Source: Olivibacter domesticus
GTDB taxonomy: Bacteria > Bacteroidota > Bacteroidia > Sphingobacteriales > Sphingobacteriaceae
NCBI RefSeq assembly: GCF_900109575.1
Contig: NZ_FOAF01000004.1
Coordinates: 348,461 to 412,460 of the forward strand
Reading direction: 5' to 3'
Length of the DNA stretch: 64,000 nt
In this document: piece after piece, positions 1-8,466 of the stretch
Layout: each line of letters begins with the position of its first letter
How positions within the stretch are numbered: position 1 is the first letter of the stretch
Translations under genes and position numbers: made by a program
The notes under the pieces: model-generated
What the model was told of the DNA's origin: nothing
The model's input: the letters and a program-made list of their open reading frames with translations, nothing else
Database searches by the model: none

Positions 1-510
1 CTTTCCTAAGTAAACACATAAAATACCACCTAGAAACGACCCTATGTTGATGCCCGCATAAAACATGCTAAATCCGGCGTCTCGTCGTGTATCCTCTGGC
101 TTATACAACTGGCCAACCATGGAAGAAATATTCGGTTTGAAAAAGCCTGTACCTATAATACACAATGAAATACCTACGTAAAAGAAATGGCTCGGAGAGA
201 TTGCTATCAAGGTATTTCCGGCGATCATGATCAATGCACCAAACACCAACGACTTATTAAATCCCAATATTTTATCTGCCACGATCCCACCCATAAAAGT
301 AAAGGCATAAACAAATGCCTGAATCGCCCCATACTTAAGATTTGCTTCCCTATCATTCAAAGCCAATTGATCCACCATGAAAAGCGCCAATATGCCCCGC
401 ATACCATAAAAGCAAAAGCGTTCCCACATTTCTACGGTAAAGAGATACCATAGCTGCTTGGGATATTTTCCTTCGAAATTTTGGATTTCGTCTAAAGTTG
501 TTTGGCGCAT
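1..510 (-). CDS. POT/PTR2-family proton-dependent oligopeptide transporter, 5' part only
   Basis: The reverse strand reads 170 codons from an ATG at 510 to the left window edge, so the C-terminal part is missing. The N-terminus carries the POT signature Glu-x-x-Glu-Arg-Phe (VEMWERF) on the first helix, followed by several hydrophobic segments and the second family signature (GTGFFKPNISSMVGQLY). The family imports di- and tripeptides with protons across the inner membrane. It is not obviously part of the arabinose locus: a terminator lies between it and the upstream SusD gene. Together with the peptidase operon at 11-17 kb it suggests peptide use. Assignment to the family is firm; substrate is inferred. 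Confidence 0.9.
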   Translation of the reverse strand, partial: MRQTTLDEIQNFEGKYPKQLWYLFTVEMWERFCFYGMRGILALFMVDQLALNDREANLKYGAIQAFVYAFTFMGGIVADKILGFNKSLVFGALIMIAGNTLIAISPSHFFYVGISLCIIGTGFFKPNISSMVGQLYKPEDTRRDAGFSMFYAGINIGSFLGGILCVYLGK

Positions 511-572
511 AGTGAATATTAGATTAACAATAAAATTAGAGGCGAATGTAAATAATTATCTCGGTAACAAAC

Positions 573-608
573 AAAAATCTACCAGTTGCCCTTTAGACAT
601 CTGGTAGA
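573..608 (-). terminator. Intrinsic terminator after SusD-like gene 1
   Basis: Inverted repeat TCTACCAG / CTGGTAGA (578-585 and 601-608), with a further 4-bp inner stem, is followed on the minus strand by five T residues (577-573). It lies just past the stop codon of the SusD-like gene. Confidence 0.75.
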
Positions 609-632
609 TACAATTAAAAATTCCGTTATTGG

Positions 633-2084
633 TTAAGGTACAAATACAGGCGCTTGGCTTGGATTCGGATTCTGTTCCAATAAACTATTATTAATCACTT
701 CTTTTTCGGGTATCATCATTATCAGCTTATTTGAATTCCGAGGAATACTTATGTTTTGATAATGCCCTTGTGTTGTTGTGCGTTCAATAGGTAATTGCAG
801 GCGTTGGATATCAAACCATTCTAAGCCTTCACCCCACATTTCCTTTCGCCTTTCCAATAAGATTGCATCAATTAGGGCATCCTGACTTGAAGTACTGGTA
901 ACACTTGCACCTCTTTCACGCTGTAATGTATTCAATATTTGCAAAGCCGTTTGCACGTCATTTTGTCTTGCCGCCGCTTCAGCCTCTACCAAATACATTT
1001 CGGCAGCGCGGAGATCGTAGAGGTTTCCATATGGGGGCTCATCCCGCAGCTCTCTAAATTTCGTAGCCGCATATTTCCCTGGATAAAGGGGATTTGCAAT
1101 AACCAGCATACGCGGATCACTCTTCATAACAACGTCCACAAAATAATTGGAAGGGAGGATCTGCTCTGCTTGCCAAGGTGCATTATTCTGGCCGAAATCA
1201 AACCAGCATGCCGGTGAATCGTACCACCAATAGTCTTGTGACCCTTGTTCATAACCTAATACCCACTCCCGATTTGGAGTAGAAAAACCGGCGTTGTATT
1301 CACCCATAGTCATCAATTCATAGCCTGAACGGATTTTATTCGCATATTGTTGCGCTTTAGCCCAATCTTCCATAGTGAGATATACCTCCGCTAATAGGAA
1401 ATTAACCACATCGAGATTGTAGTAATTAATGCTGGGGCGACTATACTCGGGCAATAAAGTCTCTGCATTGGTTAGATCAGCCACAATTTGATTATAGACT
1501 TCCTGCACAGTTGCCCTTGCCTTCGGTTCCAGATCAGAAGTCAATTGCAAAGGCACACCCGGCTTGTCCTTAGCTAGGCTATACGTATGTTGGTACAATC
1601 TCACCAAATTAAAGTAGCAGCGTGCACGTAGCGCCAAGGCTTGCCCTTTAATGGCATTGATTTGTGACTGTTCACCTTGAATATTGTCTACGTTCTCCAA
1701 AATGATATTGGCATTGTTGATAACCTTATACATGGCCGTCCATATGGCAGCAGGAACACCACTTGTTGGATCATAGCGTTGATTACTATAGGTATAAAAG
1801 TACCAGTTATTGCCAACCTGTTCTTGATTGACCATCATGTCCAGCCCTGAACAGGTTGACAATAATTTAATTCCCAAAGGGCTTGCTATCGGTGGATTAT
1901 CATTTCCATCACGCATCATACGGTAAGTTCCTTGCAGCAATAAGTTCAGTCCGGTAACATCTTTTATGACTGTCGTATTCGTCAAATCCGAGGTAGGTTC
2001 TTCTGTTAAGAACTTTTCGCATCCGGTGGTCAATAGTAGCATACACGAAACTAGACCAATTAGAGTTTTATTCATGACTTTCAT
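633..2084 (-). CDS. SusD/RagB-like outer-membrane glycan-binding lipoprotein (pair 1)
   Basis: About 483 residues. The N-terminus is a lipoprotein signal ending in a lipobox (LLTTGC), so the mature protein should be anchored at the outer membrane. It shows typical SusD layout: tetratricopeptide-like helices (ARCYFNLVRLYQ, VNFLLAEVYL) and a C-terminal SusD segment (ERRKEMWGEGLEWFDIQRL). SusD proteins form the lid on the SusC transporter and capture oligosaccharides. It follows SusC-like gene 1 with a gap of about 28 bases and must be cotranscribed. An in-frame TTG lies upstream at 2090; ATG at 2084 or 2075 is preferred because either gives a clean signal peptide. The ligand is inferred to be an arabinose-containing glycan from context and from the upstream operator. 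Confidence 0.93.
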   Translation of the reverse strand: MKVMNKTLIGLVSCMLLLTTGCEKFLTEEPTSDLTNTTVIKDVTGLNLLLQGTYRMMRDGNDNPPIASPLGIKLLSTCSGLDMMVNQEQVGNNWYFYTYSNQRYDPTSGVPAAIWTAMYKVINNANIILENVDNIQGEQSQINAIKGQALALRARCYFNLVRLYQHTYSLAKDKPGVPLQLTSDLEPKARATVQEVYNQIVADLTNAETLLPEYSRPSINYYNLDVVNFLLAEVYLTMEDWAKAQQYANKIRSGYELMTMGEYNAGFSTPNREWVLGYEQGSQDYWWYDSPACWFDFGQNNAPWQAEQILPSNYFVDVVMKSDPRMLVIANPLYPGKYAATKFRELRDEPPYGNLYDLRAAEMYLVEAEAAARQNDVQTALQILNTLQRERGASVTSTSSQDALIDAILLERRKEMWGEGLEWFDIQRLQLPIERTTTQGHYQNISIPRNSNKLIMMIPEKEVINNSLLEQNPNPSQAPVFVP

Positions 2085-2112
2085 TTTCAATATTTTATTT
2101 TAACATCCCTTA

Positions 2113-5100
2113 TCAAAAGGATACGTTTAAACCAAGTGTGTAACTTCTCAATGCAGGAACACCTGAACTAGCATCGACTACTCCAACGAGATTATTACCA
2201 AAGTTTTCGGGGTCTGTTCCACGATCTTTTGCACTACCAAAAGTGAGAAGGTTATCTCCCCGGAAATAGATTCTTAAAGTAGAAAGGCCCCATTTTGACA
2301 CTAAAGACTGCGGTAAAGTATAACCTAACATCACATTCTTTAAGCGCACGAAATCATTATTGAAGATATATTGATCACTATAACGTGCATTGGAAAAAGC
2401 ATCAAAGGTTCGATAGGTATAGATTTTTGCAATATCTGTCACATCTCCTGGTTTTTGCCAACGGCGATCCAGATTATCATAGGCCGCAAAATTTTCTCTT
2501 AACACATTGCTCTCCGAGAAATTGTAGTCGTACAGCTTCCCGCCAAAGCTGTAATAAAGCATGAATGAAAGATCAAGACTTTTATACCGAAAATTATTTG
2601 TTAGTGCTCCGAAAACATCAGGCAAGACCGATCCTTGATTGATTCGTTGTTCATTCACATTAACCTCATTGTAATTTTCTGTCTTCTCTTGATCAATGAT
2701 ATTTCCACTTTCATCGAACGCATATTTCCACCATTGATTATGTCCATTTTCCGGATTGACACCGGCAAAGCTAGGTGCATAAATATCATACCTAGATCCA
2801 CCCTCTCTCCATTTGAAAATAGCAACACCTTGATTAAATTGCTCCTCCTTGCTTGGAAGACTTGTTATAGTATTCTTATAGCTGGTTGCATTTAAAGAAA
2901 TATTCCAGTCAAAATCCTTTTTCCGAATAGCAGCATAATTGAGATCTACTTCCCACCCCTTATTCTGTACATCACCAATATTTGTTAAGATCGCATCCAT
3001 CCCTAAAGAGGGTGCCAAAGGTCTATTTAATAATAAATCTTTCGATTTTCGGGTAAAGTATTCTACGCTTCCAGAAAGTTTATTAAACATTGAAAATTCC
3101 AAGCCAATATTGGTCTGAATATTGGTCTCCCATTTAATATTTTCATTTTCCAATTGATTGAGCCTAACACCGACCGTTCCTACATAACTTGTTGGCCCAT
3201 ATAAAGCTTGATAGGCATAATAACTTCCTACACGATCATTACCTACTTCACCGTAACTAGCCTTCAGCTTTAAATTTTGTAACCAATCCTGCGTATTCTC
3301 CATAAAAGACTCCTCCGAGATACGCCAAGAAGCGCCTAAAGAATAAAACTGCCCCCAACGATGGTCAGGATGGAAACGGGACGACCCATCAGTACGTATA
3401 CTTCCTGATATATAATAGCGATTATCATAATCGTACTCCGCCTTACCGAAGAAACTAGCTAAACCATAGCGCCCGAAGCTTGACCAAGCCGTTGGATCAT
3501 TAGAGGCAAGGGAAATCTCTTTAAAATAAGGAAGCGCAAGTCCGGAACGGGTTACCCCTGTACCAGAGGTAGTGTATGAATAAATTTCCTGTCCGGCTAA
3601 CACATTGATATGATGCAAATCATTGAAGGTTTTATCGTAGGTCAACACATTATTCACCGTATGTGAATAGGTTCTATAGCTATCGCGCTGTACATACCCT
3701 TCCGATGGAAGCAACTGGTTTTCGCGTTCCGGACTTTTCCACATACTATAGAAATTATCGATCAACTGAAAAGAATAAGTTGTTTTTAGGCTTAACCCTT
3801 CCAACAATCGGAAACTAAGAGCAGAGACCGTTTGCAAATTATCAGTTTGACTATTTTTTGCTTCTGTCAATGCACCGTAGGCGCTCCACCGTGGCCACCA
3901 GGCACGACCATTACCGACACCCTCATCTAGCTGCGGTTTACCGGTAAAGGGACTAATAGCATAGGAATTCGTTTCATAATCCCACAAATAAGCAGAATAT
4001 TCGGTCGGCATCACGCGGAATACCCGCGCATCAAAGCCGCCATTTATATCGGCGCTGTTCATGAACATAATAGAATTGCTCATGCTGAACCAATCGTTCA
4101 TCTTTGAGTTCAAAGCCACTCTTCCCGTGTAACGTTTAAAGCCATCGCTGATATGAACCCCTTTGTCATTCAAGTAAGAAAAAGAGGCATAATACGTATT
4201 GTTCTCACCCATTGCTCCACTAAAGTCTACACCATAATCTTGTTTCAAACGATAGTTGAAAGCTTCATTAAACAGATCAAAATCCCATAAACGCGTTGCT
4301 TCAGGTTTGATCTTCCCGTCCAAGCCAATGGGATAGTCCATATTCCAACCCGAGCGGTAATTCCGTAATATGTTACCATTATCATCTCGTATGGGCGTTG
4401 TATTCCAAAATACAGAAGGTACCCGATTGCTAGCATATTCTCTCGCTTCCTCATCAGACAATTCGTCAAAATCCCGGGCATCATTATATAAGCCTTCCCA
4501 AGCTAGCTCCCATTGCTTGGCTGGTGATACCCGTTCTGGAAATTTCACAGCAAAATCACTGGTTGTCCAGGCCGCACGCGCATTCACGTTAGCCTTACCA
4601 CTCGCGCCTCGTTTTGTTGTAATCATAATAACTCCATTGGCTGCCCTCGACCCATAAAGTGATGTTGCCGCCGCATCCTTCATCACCGTAATGGATTCGA
4701 TATCGGAAGGTGAATAAGCACTTAAATCCACATCCGAAGGTACACCATCTACTACGTAGAGCGGTGCCATATCCGCAGTTAGCGACCCAATTCCCCGAAT
4801 GGTAATAGTTGGATTCGCTCCCGGACGCCCGGAGCTGTTGGTCACCTGTACCCCTGCTGAGAGCCCTTGTAAGCCTTGAGCAACATTGGAAGTATTTACA
4901 TTTTCGAGCTGCTTGGTATCGATAACGGTAGCCGAACCTGTAAATGAGGCCTTCTTGCTCGTTCCATAAGCGGTAACCAAGACCTCGTCCAGGCCAGCAA
5001 TATCGTCCTCAAGCACAACCTCGATATTGTTCGAGCTCGTAACGGATAGTTCATAGTTTTTATACCCAATAGACCTGAAAATCAGTTTAATACCGCTCTT

Positions 5101-5316
5101 AGGTACCTTCAGCATAAATTTACCCGAATCATCGGTTTTTGTACCAATGCTTTCCCCTTCTTGTACAATACTTACTCCAGGAAGCGGAAGCCCCCTGGAA
5201 TCTTTGACGATCCCTGTTATCTGCTCCTGCGCTTCAACACGCATCACAGAAAGCAACAAAAGGAATAAAAACGCCCAACTGAGACGCTTTTTACTGGTTT
5301 GGTAATTTGTCTGCAT
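2113..5316 (-). CDS. SusC/RagA-like TonB-dependent outer-membrane transporter (pair 1)
   Basis: 1067 residues, the usual size. In order: signal peptide (about 1-29), carboxypeptidase-regulatory-like beta-sandwich (about 33-110), TonB plug domain (about 125-235, ending in the SusC signature GSRAANGVIMITTKRG), then a 22-strand beta-barrel ending in aromatic residues (LGLNVSF). It imports oligosaccharides through the outer membrane using TonB energy and pairs with the downstream SusD lipoprotein. A 19-bp AraR-like operator lies about 105 bases upstream of the start (5420-5438), next to a TAnnTTTG element, so arabinose control is inferred. GH127 is transcribed divergently. Confidence 0.95.
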   Translation of the reverse strand: MQTNYQTSKKRLSWAFLFLLLLSVMRVEAQEQITGIVKDSRGLPLPGVSIVQEGESIGTKTDDSGKFMLKVPKSGIKLIFRSIGYKNYELSVTSSNNIEVVLEDDIAGLDEVLVTAYGTSKKASFTGSATVIDTKQLENVNTSNVAQGLQGLSAGVQVTNSSGRPGANPTITIRGIGSLTADMAPLYVVDGVPSDVDLSAYSPSDIESITVMKDAAATSLYGSRAANGVIMITTKRGASGKANVNARAAWTTSDFAVKFPERVSPAKQWELAWEGLYNDARDFDELSDEEAREYASNRVPSVFWNTTPIRDDNGNILRNYRSGWNMDYPIGLDGKIKPEATRLWDFDLFNEAFNYRLKQDYGVDFSGAMGENNTYYASFSYLNDKGVHISDGFKRYTGRVALNSKMNDWFSMSNSIMFMNSADINGGFDARVFRVMPTEYSAYLWDYETNSYAISPFTGKPQLDEGVGNGRAWWPRWSAYGALTEAKNSQTDNLQTVSALSFRLLEGLSLKTTYSFQLIDNFYSMWKSPERENQLLPSEGYVQRDSYRTYSHTVNNVLTYDKTFNDLHHINVLAGQEIYSYTTSGTGVTRSGLALPYFKEISLASNDPTAWSSFGRYGLASFFGKAEYDYDNRYYISGSIRTDGSSRFHPDHRWGQFYSLGASWRISEESFMENTQDWLQNLKLKASYGEVGNDRVGSYYAYQALYGPTSYVGTVGVRLNQLENENIKWETNIQTNIGLEFSMFNKLSGSVEYFTRKSKDLLLNRPLAPSLGMDAILTNIGDVQNKGWEVDLNYAAIRKKDFDWNISLNATSYKNTITSLPSKEEQFNQGVAIFKWREGGSRYDIYAPSFAGVNPENGHNQWWKYAFDESGNIIDQEKTENYNEVNVNEQRINQGSVLPDVFGALTNNFRYKSLDLSFMLYYSFGGKLYDYNFSESNVLRENFAAYDNLDRRWQKPGDVTDIAKIYTYRTFDAFSNARYSDQYIFNNDFVRLKNVMLGYTLPQSLVSKWGLSTLRIYFRGDNLLTFGSAKDRGTDPENFGNNLVGVVDASSGVPALRSYTLGLNVSF

Positions 5317-5649
5317 ATAAATTTAAGTTATAGTTATACATCTTGTGGATTACACAAAAGTTAGATCTCGTAGTGATTTCCTCGGTTCTGATAAATAAAT
5401 AATTGGCTAGTGTTAGTATAAATGTCAATTAAACATTTAATATTCAAATGTAGAATGAAAAGAGAGTCTCTGCTCTCCGGATTTTAACAAGAACGCTTCG
5501 AAATTTAACCAGTTTGACGGAAGCTTACTAGTTATCAAGAGATTGGCTAATATCTACGAAGTTTAAGTGAATAAATAGCTGCTTTGAGGATTAGATATCT
5601 CTTATTTTTGTTTTTATGGATTCCTATAAACCCTATTATAAAATCAATT
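5317..5649. other. Divergent intergenic region between SusC1 and GH127
   Basis: 333 bases without a gene. It holds the operator at 5420-5438, a minus-strand TACATTTG box at 5452-5445 that would serve SusC1, and a plus-strand TATTTTTG box at 5603-5610 that could serve GH127 with a leader of roughly 30 bases. No good -33 element was found for either, so promoter calls are tentative. Confidence 0.5.
5420..5438. promoter_or_regulatory. Candidate AraR operator, site 1 (SusC1/GH127)
   Basis: Perfect inverted repeat AAATGT-N7-ACATTT. The spacer CAATTAA and flanks resemble the site before SusC2 (spacer CAACAGA). On the minus strand it lies just downstream of a TACATTTG box, about where SusC1 transcription would begin, a position suited to repression. 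Confidence 0.65.
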
Positions 5650-8067
5650 ATGAATAAGAACACCATTATATATAAGGTATTTGCTTTTGCTTTTGCTTTT
5701 GCCACGAATGTATGGACGGGACTGGCACAAACACATAAAGACTATCCCATTCAACCGGTACCTTTTACGCATGTGCAGGTAAACGACAATTTTTGGGCAC
5801 CAAAAATGCAGGTAAATGCTAATGTGACCATTCCTTATATCTTAAATAAATGTTATGAAACGGGCAGGGTGGATAACTTCCGTTTAGCGGCGGGTGAAAT
5901 ACACGACCACAAACTAACCGAGTATACCTTTGATGATACAGACCTATACAAGCTAATTGAAGGTGCTTCTTATGCTTTACAAGTTAAGAAAGATCCCAAA
6001 TTGGATGCAGAACTCGATAAATTAATTATCATTATAGGTAAAGCACAGGAAGACGACGGCTATCTCTACACTTTTCGTACCGCAAAGGTAAGTAAACCTC
6101 ATCCATGGATTGGCAGCAAACGCTGGGAAATGGAAGAAGATTTAAGTCACGAGCTCTATAACGCGGGACATCTCTATGAAGCCGCTGTGGCCCATTACCT
6201 TACCACCGGAAAGAAAACGCTTCTTACTATTGCCACAAAAAATGCGGATCTATTGGTAAAAGACTTTGGATACGGCAAGGAAGAACGTTTTCCGGGACAT
6301 CAAATTATAGAGACGGGTTTAACTCGTTTGTACCGCGTAACAGGCAAACAAGAATACCTTGATTTGGCAAAATTTTTCTTGGACATACGTGGCCCTGGAA
6401 AACCTCATAGTGGTGAATATAATCAATCTTTTAAGAAAGTGACCGAACAGGAGGAAGCCGTCGGGCATGCCGTGCGAGCCACCTATATGTACACAGGCAT
6501 GGCAGATGTAGCCGCATTAACAGGCGATCAGGTATATTTAACAGCGATAGACAAGTTATGGGACAATGTGGTAGATAAGAAGCTCTACATTACTGGCGGC
6601 ATCGGTGCCACGGGTGCTGGCGAAGCTTTCGGCAAAAATTACCAGCTTCCTAATATGTCGGCTTACGCTGAAACCTGCGCCGCTATTGCTAATGTATACT
6701 GGAACAGTCGCATGTTCCAATTACATGGCGATGCAAAATATATAGATGTACTTGAGCGAACGCTTTATAATGGATTGCTTTCAGGGGTTTCATTAAGTGG
6801 AGATCACTTCTTTTACCCCAATCCTTTGGCCTCCATGGGGCAACATCAACGGAGTGCTTGGTTTGGTTGCGCCTGCTGTATTTCTAACATGACACGCTTT
6901 TTACCTTCCATGCCGGGATATATGTATGGGCAGGACGGTAACAATCTCTACATAAATCTTTATGCTGGCAGCGAGGCAAATATCGATTTGCCAAAAGGAA
7001 CAATGCAAGTGGTACAACAAACGAATTATCCCTGGGAGGGTTCGAACGAAATTACGATCAACCCCGCGGAAAATATGCAGGTAAAAATTCATGTTCGGAT
7101 TCCAGGATGGGCACAGGGAGATCCCCTACCAAGTAATCTTTACAGGGAAAATGCTGTTGTACTTCCAGCTGTCTTAAAACTGAATGGTAAACAAATAGAT
7201 TATACATTGGAAAAAGGATATGCCATACTGGATAGAACATGGAAGAAAGGCGACAGGATTTCCTTAGTACTGCCTATGGAAGTTCAAAAGGTTTTCGCAA
7301 ACGAACAGGTAGAAGATGACCAAAACCGATTCGCTTTACAACGTGGTCCGATTGTCTATTGTTTAGAAGGGCCTGACAACCTCGACTCAACGGTAATGAA
7401 TATTGTAGTCGATAAAGATGCCACGGTGCAACCCAAATTTGAAAACACCTTATTAAATGGCGTTATGACATTAAAAATGAAGGGAAATAGCACCAAACGC
7501 CAGGTAAATAGCGATGAATTGATAAAAAATGAACAGGAAGTTACAGCGATCCCTTATTATGCTTGGGCAAACCGGGGCCCAAGTGAAATGGAAGTATGGA
7601 TCCCATACGAAGCTTCCGCTGCAAAGCCCAAACCGGCTCCTACCATCGCTTCGAAAAGTAAGGTAAGCGGCTCCATAAAAAATGCGAGAATGTTGCGCGG
7701 ATTGAACGATCAATATGACCCAAAGAGTTCAGCTGACGCCAGTTCAATATACCTGCATTGGTGGCCCGCTAAAGATACGGAAGAATATGTGCAGTATGAC
7801 TTTGATCGAGCATATACAGTATCTCAATCAAGTGTTTATTGGTATGACGACAGCCCTTTCGGTGGTTGCCGTATTCCAGCAAGCTGGAAATTGCAATACC
7901 TAGATGGCACAGATTGGAAAGACGTCAAAAATACGGGAACCTATCCAAATGATAAAGACAGCTACAACAAGGTAAGTTTCGAACCCGTAAACACGAAAGC
8001 ACTGCGTTTGCTGGTTCAGCAACCTAAAGAACATTCTTCTGGTATACAGGAATGGAGTATTAAGTAA
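5650..8067 (+). CDS. GH127 beta-L-arabinofuranosidase, secreted
   Basis: 805 residues from the ATG at 5650; an upstream TTG in frame at 5584 would place hydrophilic and hydrophobic residues before the signal peptide and is rejected. Signal peptide contains four Phe-Ala repeats and ends near LAQ. The body matches GH127 (old DUF1680): Glu341 and Cys343 (AETCAA) and the Cys cluster Cys407, Cys409, Cys410 (FGCACC) correspond to the Zn-thiolate site and Cys nucleophile of bifidobacterial HypBA1. The C-terminal ~130 residues (YVQYDFDRAYTVS...) look like an F5/8-type carbohydrate-binding beta-sandwich. It would release L-arabinofuranose from beta-linked arabinosides, e.g. extensin or pectin side chains. 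It is divergent from SusCD pair 1 and probably shares its control. Confidence 0.92.
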   Translation: MNKNTIIYKVFAFAFAFATNVWTGLAQTHKDYPIQPVPFTHVQVNDNFWAPKMQVNANVTIPYILNKCYETGRVDNFRLAAGEIHDHKLTEYTFDDTDLYKLIEGASYALQVKKDPKLDAELDKLIIIIGKAQEDDGYLYTFRTAKVSKPHPWIGSKRWEMEEDLSHELYNAGHLYEAAVAHYLTTGKKTLLTIATKNADLLVKDFGYGKEERFPGHQIIETGLTRLYRVTGKQEYLDLAKFFLDIRGPGKPHSGEYNQSFKKVTEQEEAVGHAVRATYMYTGMADVAALTGDQVYLTAIDKLWDNVVDKKLYITGGIGATGAGEAFGKNYQLPNMSAYAETCAAIANVYWNSRMFQLHGDAKYIDVLERTLYNGLLSGVSLSGDHFFYPNPLASMGQHQRSAWFGCACCISNMTRFLPSMPGYMYGQDGNNLYINLYAGSEANIDLPKGTMQVVQQTNYPWEGSNEITINPAENMQVKIHVRIPGWAQGDPLPSNLYRENAVVLPAVLKLNGKQIDYTLEKGYAILDRTWKKGDRISLVLPMEVQKVFANEQVEDDQNRFALQRGPIVYCLEGPDNLDSTVMNIVVDKDATVQPKFENTLLNGVMTLKMKGNSTKRQVNSDELIKNEQEVTAIPYYAWANRGPSEMEVWIPYEASAAKPKPAPTIASKSKVSGSIKNARMLRGLNDQYDPKSSADASSIYLHWWPAKDTEEYVQYDFDRAYTVSQSSVYWYDDSPFGGCRIPASWKLQYLDGTDWKDVKNTGTYPNDKDSYNKVSFEPVNTKALRLLVQQPKEHSSGIQEWSIK
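5680..5703 (+). repeat. Four-copy TTTGCT hexamer inside the GH127 signal peptide
   Basis: Three TTTGCT copies and one TTTGCC encode four Phe-Ala pairs in the hydrophobic core. Copy-number change by slippage would stay in frame and only alter signal-peptide length. Confidence 0.7.
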
Positions 8068-8081
8068 GAGGAGGTTAACAC

Positions 8082-8114
8082 AAAAAAAGACCATCCGCCT
8101 CACGGCGGACAGTC
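8082..8114 (-). terminator. Intrinsic terminator on the minus strand
   Basis: An 11-bp stem (two G-U pairs in RNA) with a GTGA loop spans 8114-8089 and is followed on the minus strand by seven T residues (8088-8082). The plus strand has no T run after the hairpin, so it does not serve GH127; it implies a minus-strand transcript entering from the right. Confidence 0.75.
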
Positions 8115-8337
8115 CAACACACATGAAACAAAATTTTTAACTTGTTTAGGTTTTACACCTTCGCTCGGCAAGCGGTCAACGCGTATTGTTCTCAAACCAA
8201 ACACAAGCCCAGCACAGTGTCCCTGAATTCGATAGCTATATCATATTTATGTTCGTCATATTTTTAATTCATATTCATTACACTCTTTCAGAAAATCGAG
8301 CAATGACTTAATTGGTTCAGCACTTATTGTATATATG
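8082..8337 (-). ncRNA. Candidate operator-controlled small RNA
   Basis: Predicted only from signals: a TACATTTG box (8352-8345) overlapping a perfect AraR-like operator, an expected start near 8337, and a strong terminator ending at 8082, giving a transcript of about 255 nt. The promoter/operator geometry is identical to that before the DUF5695-like gene at 11245-11264. I see no convincing -33 element. A 28-codon frame (8342-8256) is the main competing reading, either a small protein or a gene remnant. Confidence 0.35.
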
Positions 8338-8345
8338 TACATCAC

Positions 8346-8364
8346 AAATGTAGTTAAGACATTT
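8346..8364. promoter_or_regulatory. Candidate AraR operator, orphan site 2
   Basis: Perfect AAATGT-N7-ACATTT (spacer AGTTAAG) in a gap with no protein gene downstream on either strand. It overlaps a minus-strand TACATTTG box. Confidence 0.6.
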
Positions 8365-8410
8365 AAGCTAATTTACGCAAATATTAACGACTTATCATCG
8401 AATATGAATC

Positions 8411-8443
8411 AAAAAAAGAGGCTGTTCCTTTCGAAACAACCTC
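8411..8443 (-). terminator. Intrinsic terminator of the DUF5695-like gene
   Basis: An 11-bp stem with two G-U pairs and a GAAA loop (8443-8418) is followed on the minus strand by seven T residues (8417-8411), 24 bases past the stop codon. Confidence 0.85.
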
Positions 8444-8466
8444 CAAACCATAGATTGAAAAGGATT

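Larger units (their letters stand above)
8068..8466. other. Gene-poor gap holding an orphan operator and a minus-strand terminator
   Basis: 399 bases between two convergent genes. It contains an operator copy (8346-8364), a TACATTTG box inside it, an intrinsic terminator pointing leftward (8082-8114), and the terminator of the gene to the right (8411-8443). On the minus strand there is also a 28-codon open frame with an ATG at 8342 and stop at 8256, but its ATG would precede the predicted transcription start. The 72-codon plus-strand frame at 8335-8553 runs antisense into the next gene and looks spurious. Confidence 0.6.

Noticed and set aside
5584..5649. Upstream TTG start for GH127
   Set aside because: It would add 22 residues with a second hydrophobic stretch ahead of a normal signal peptide, and the candidate promoter lies inside it.
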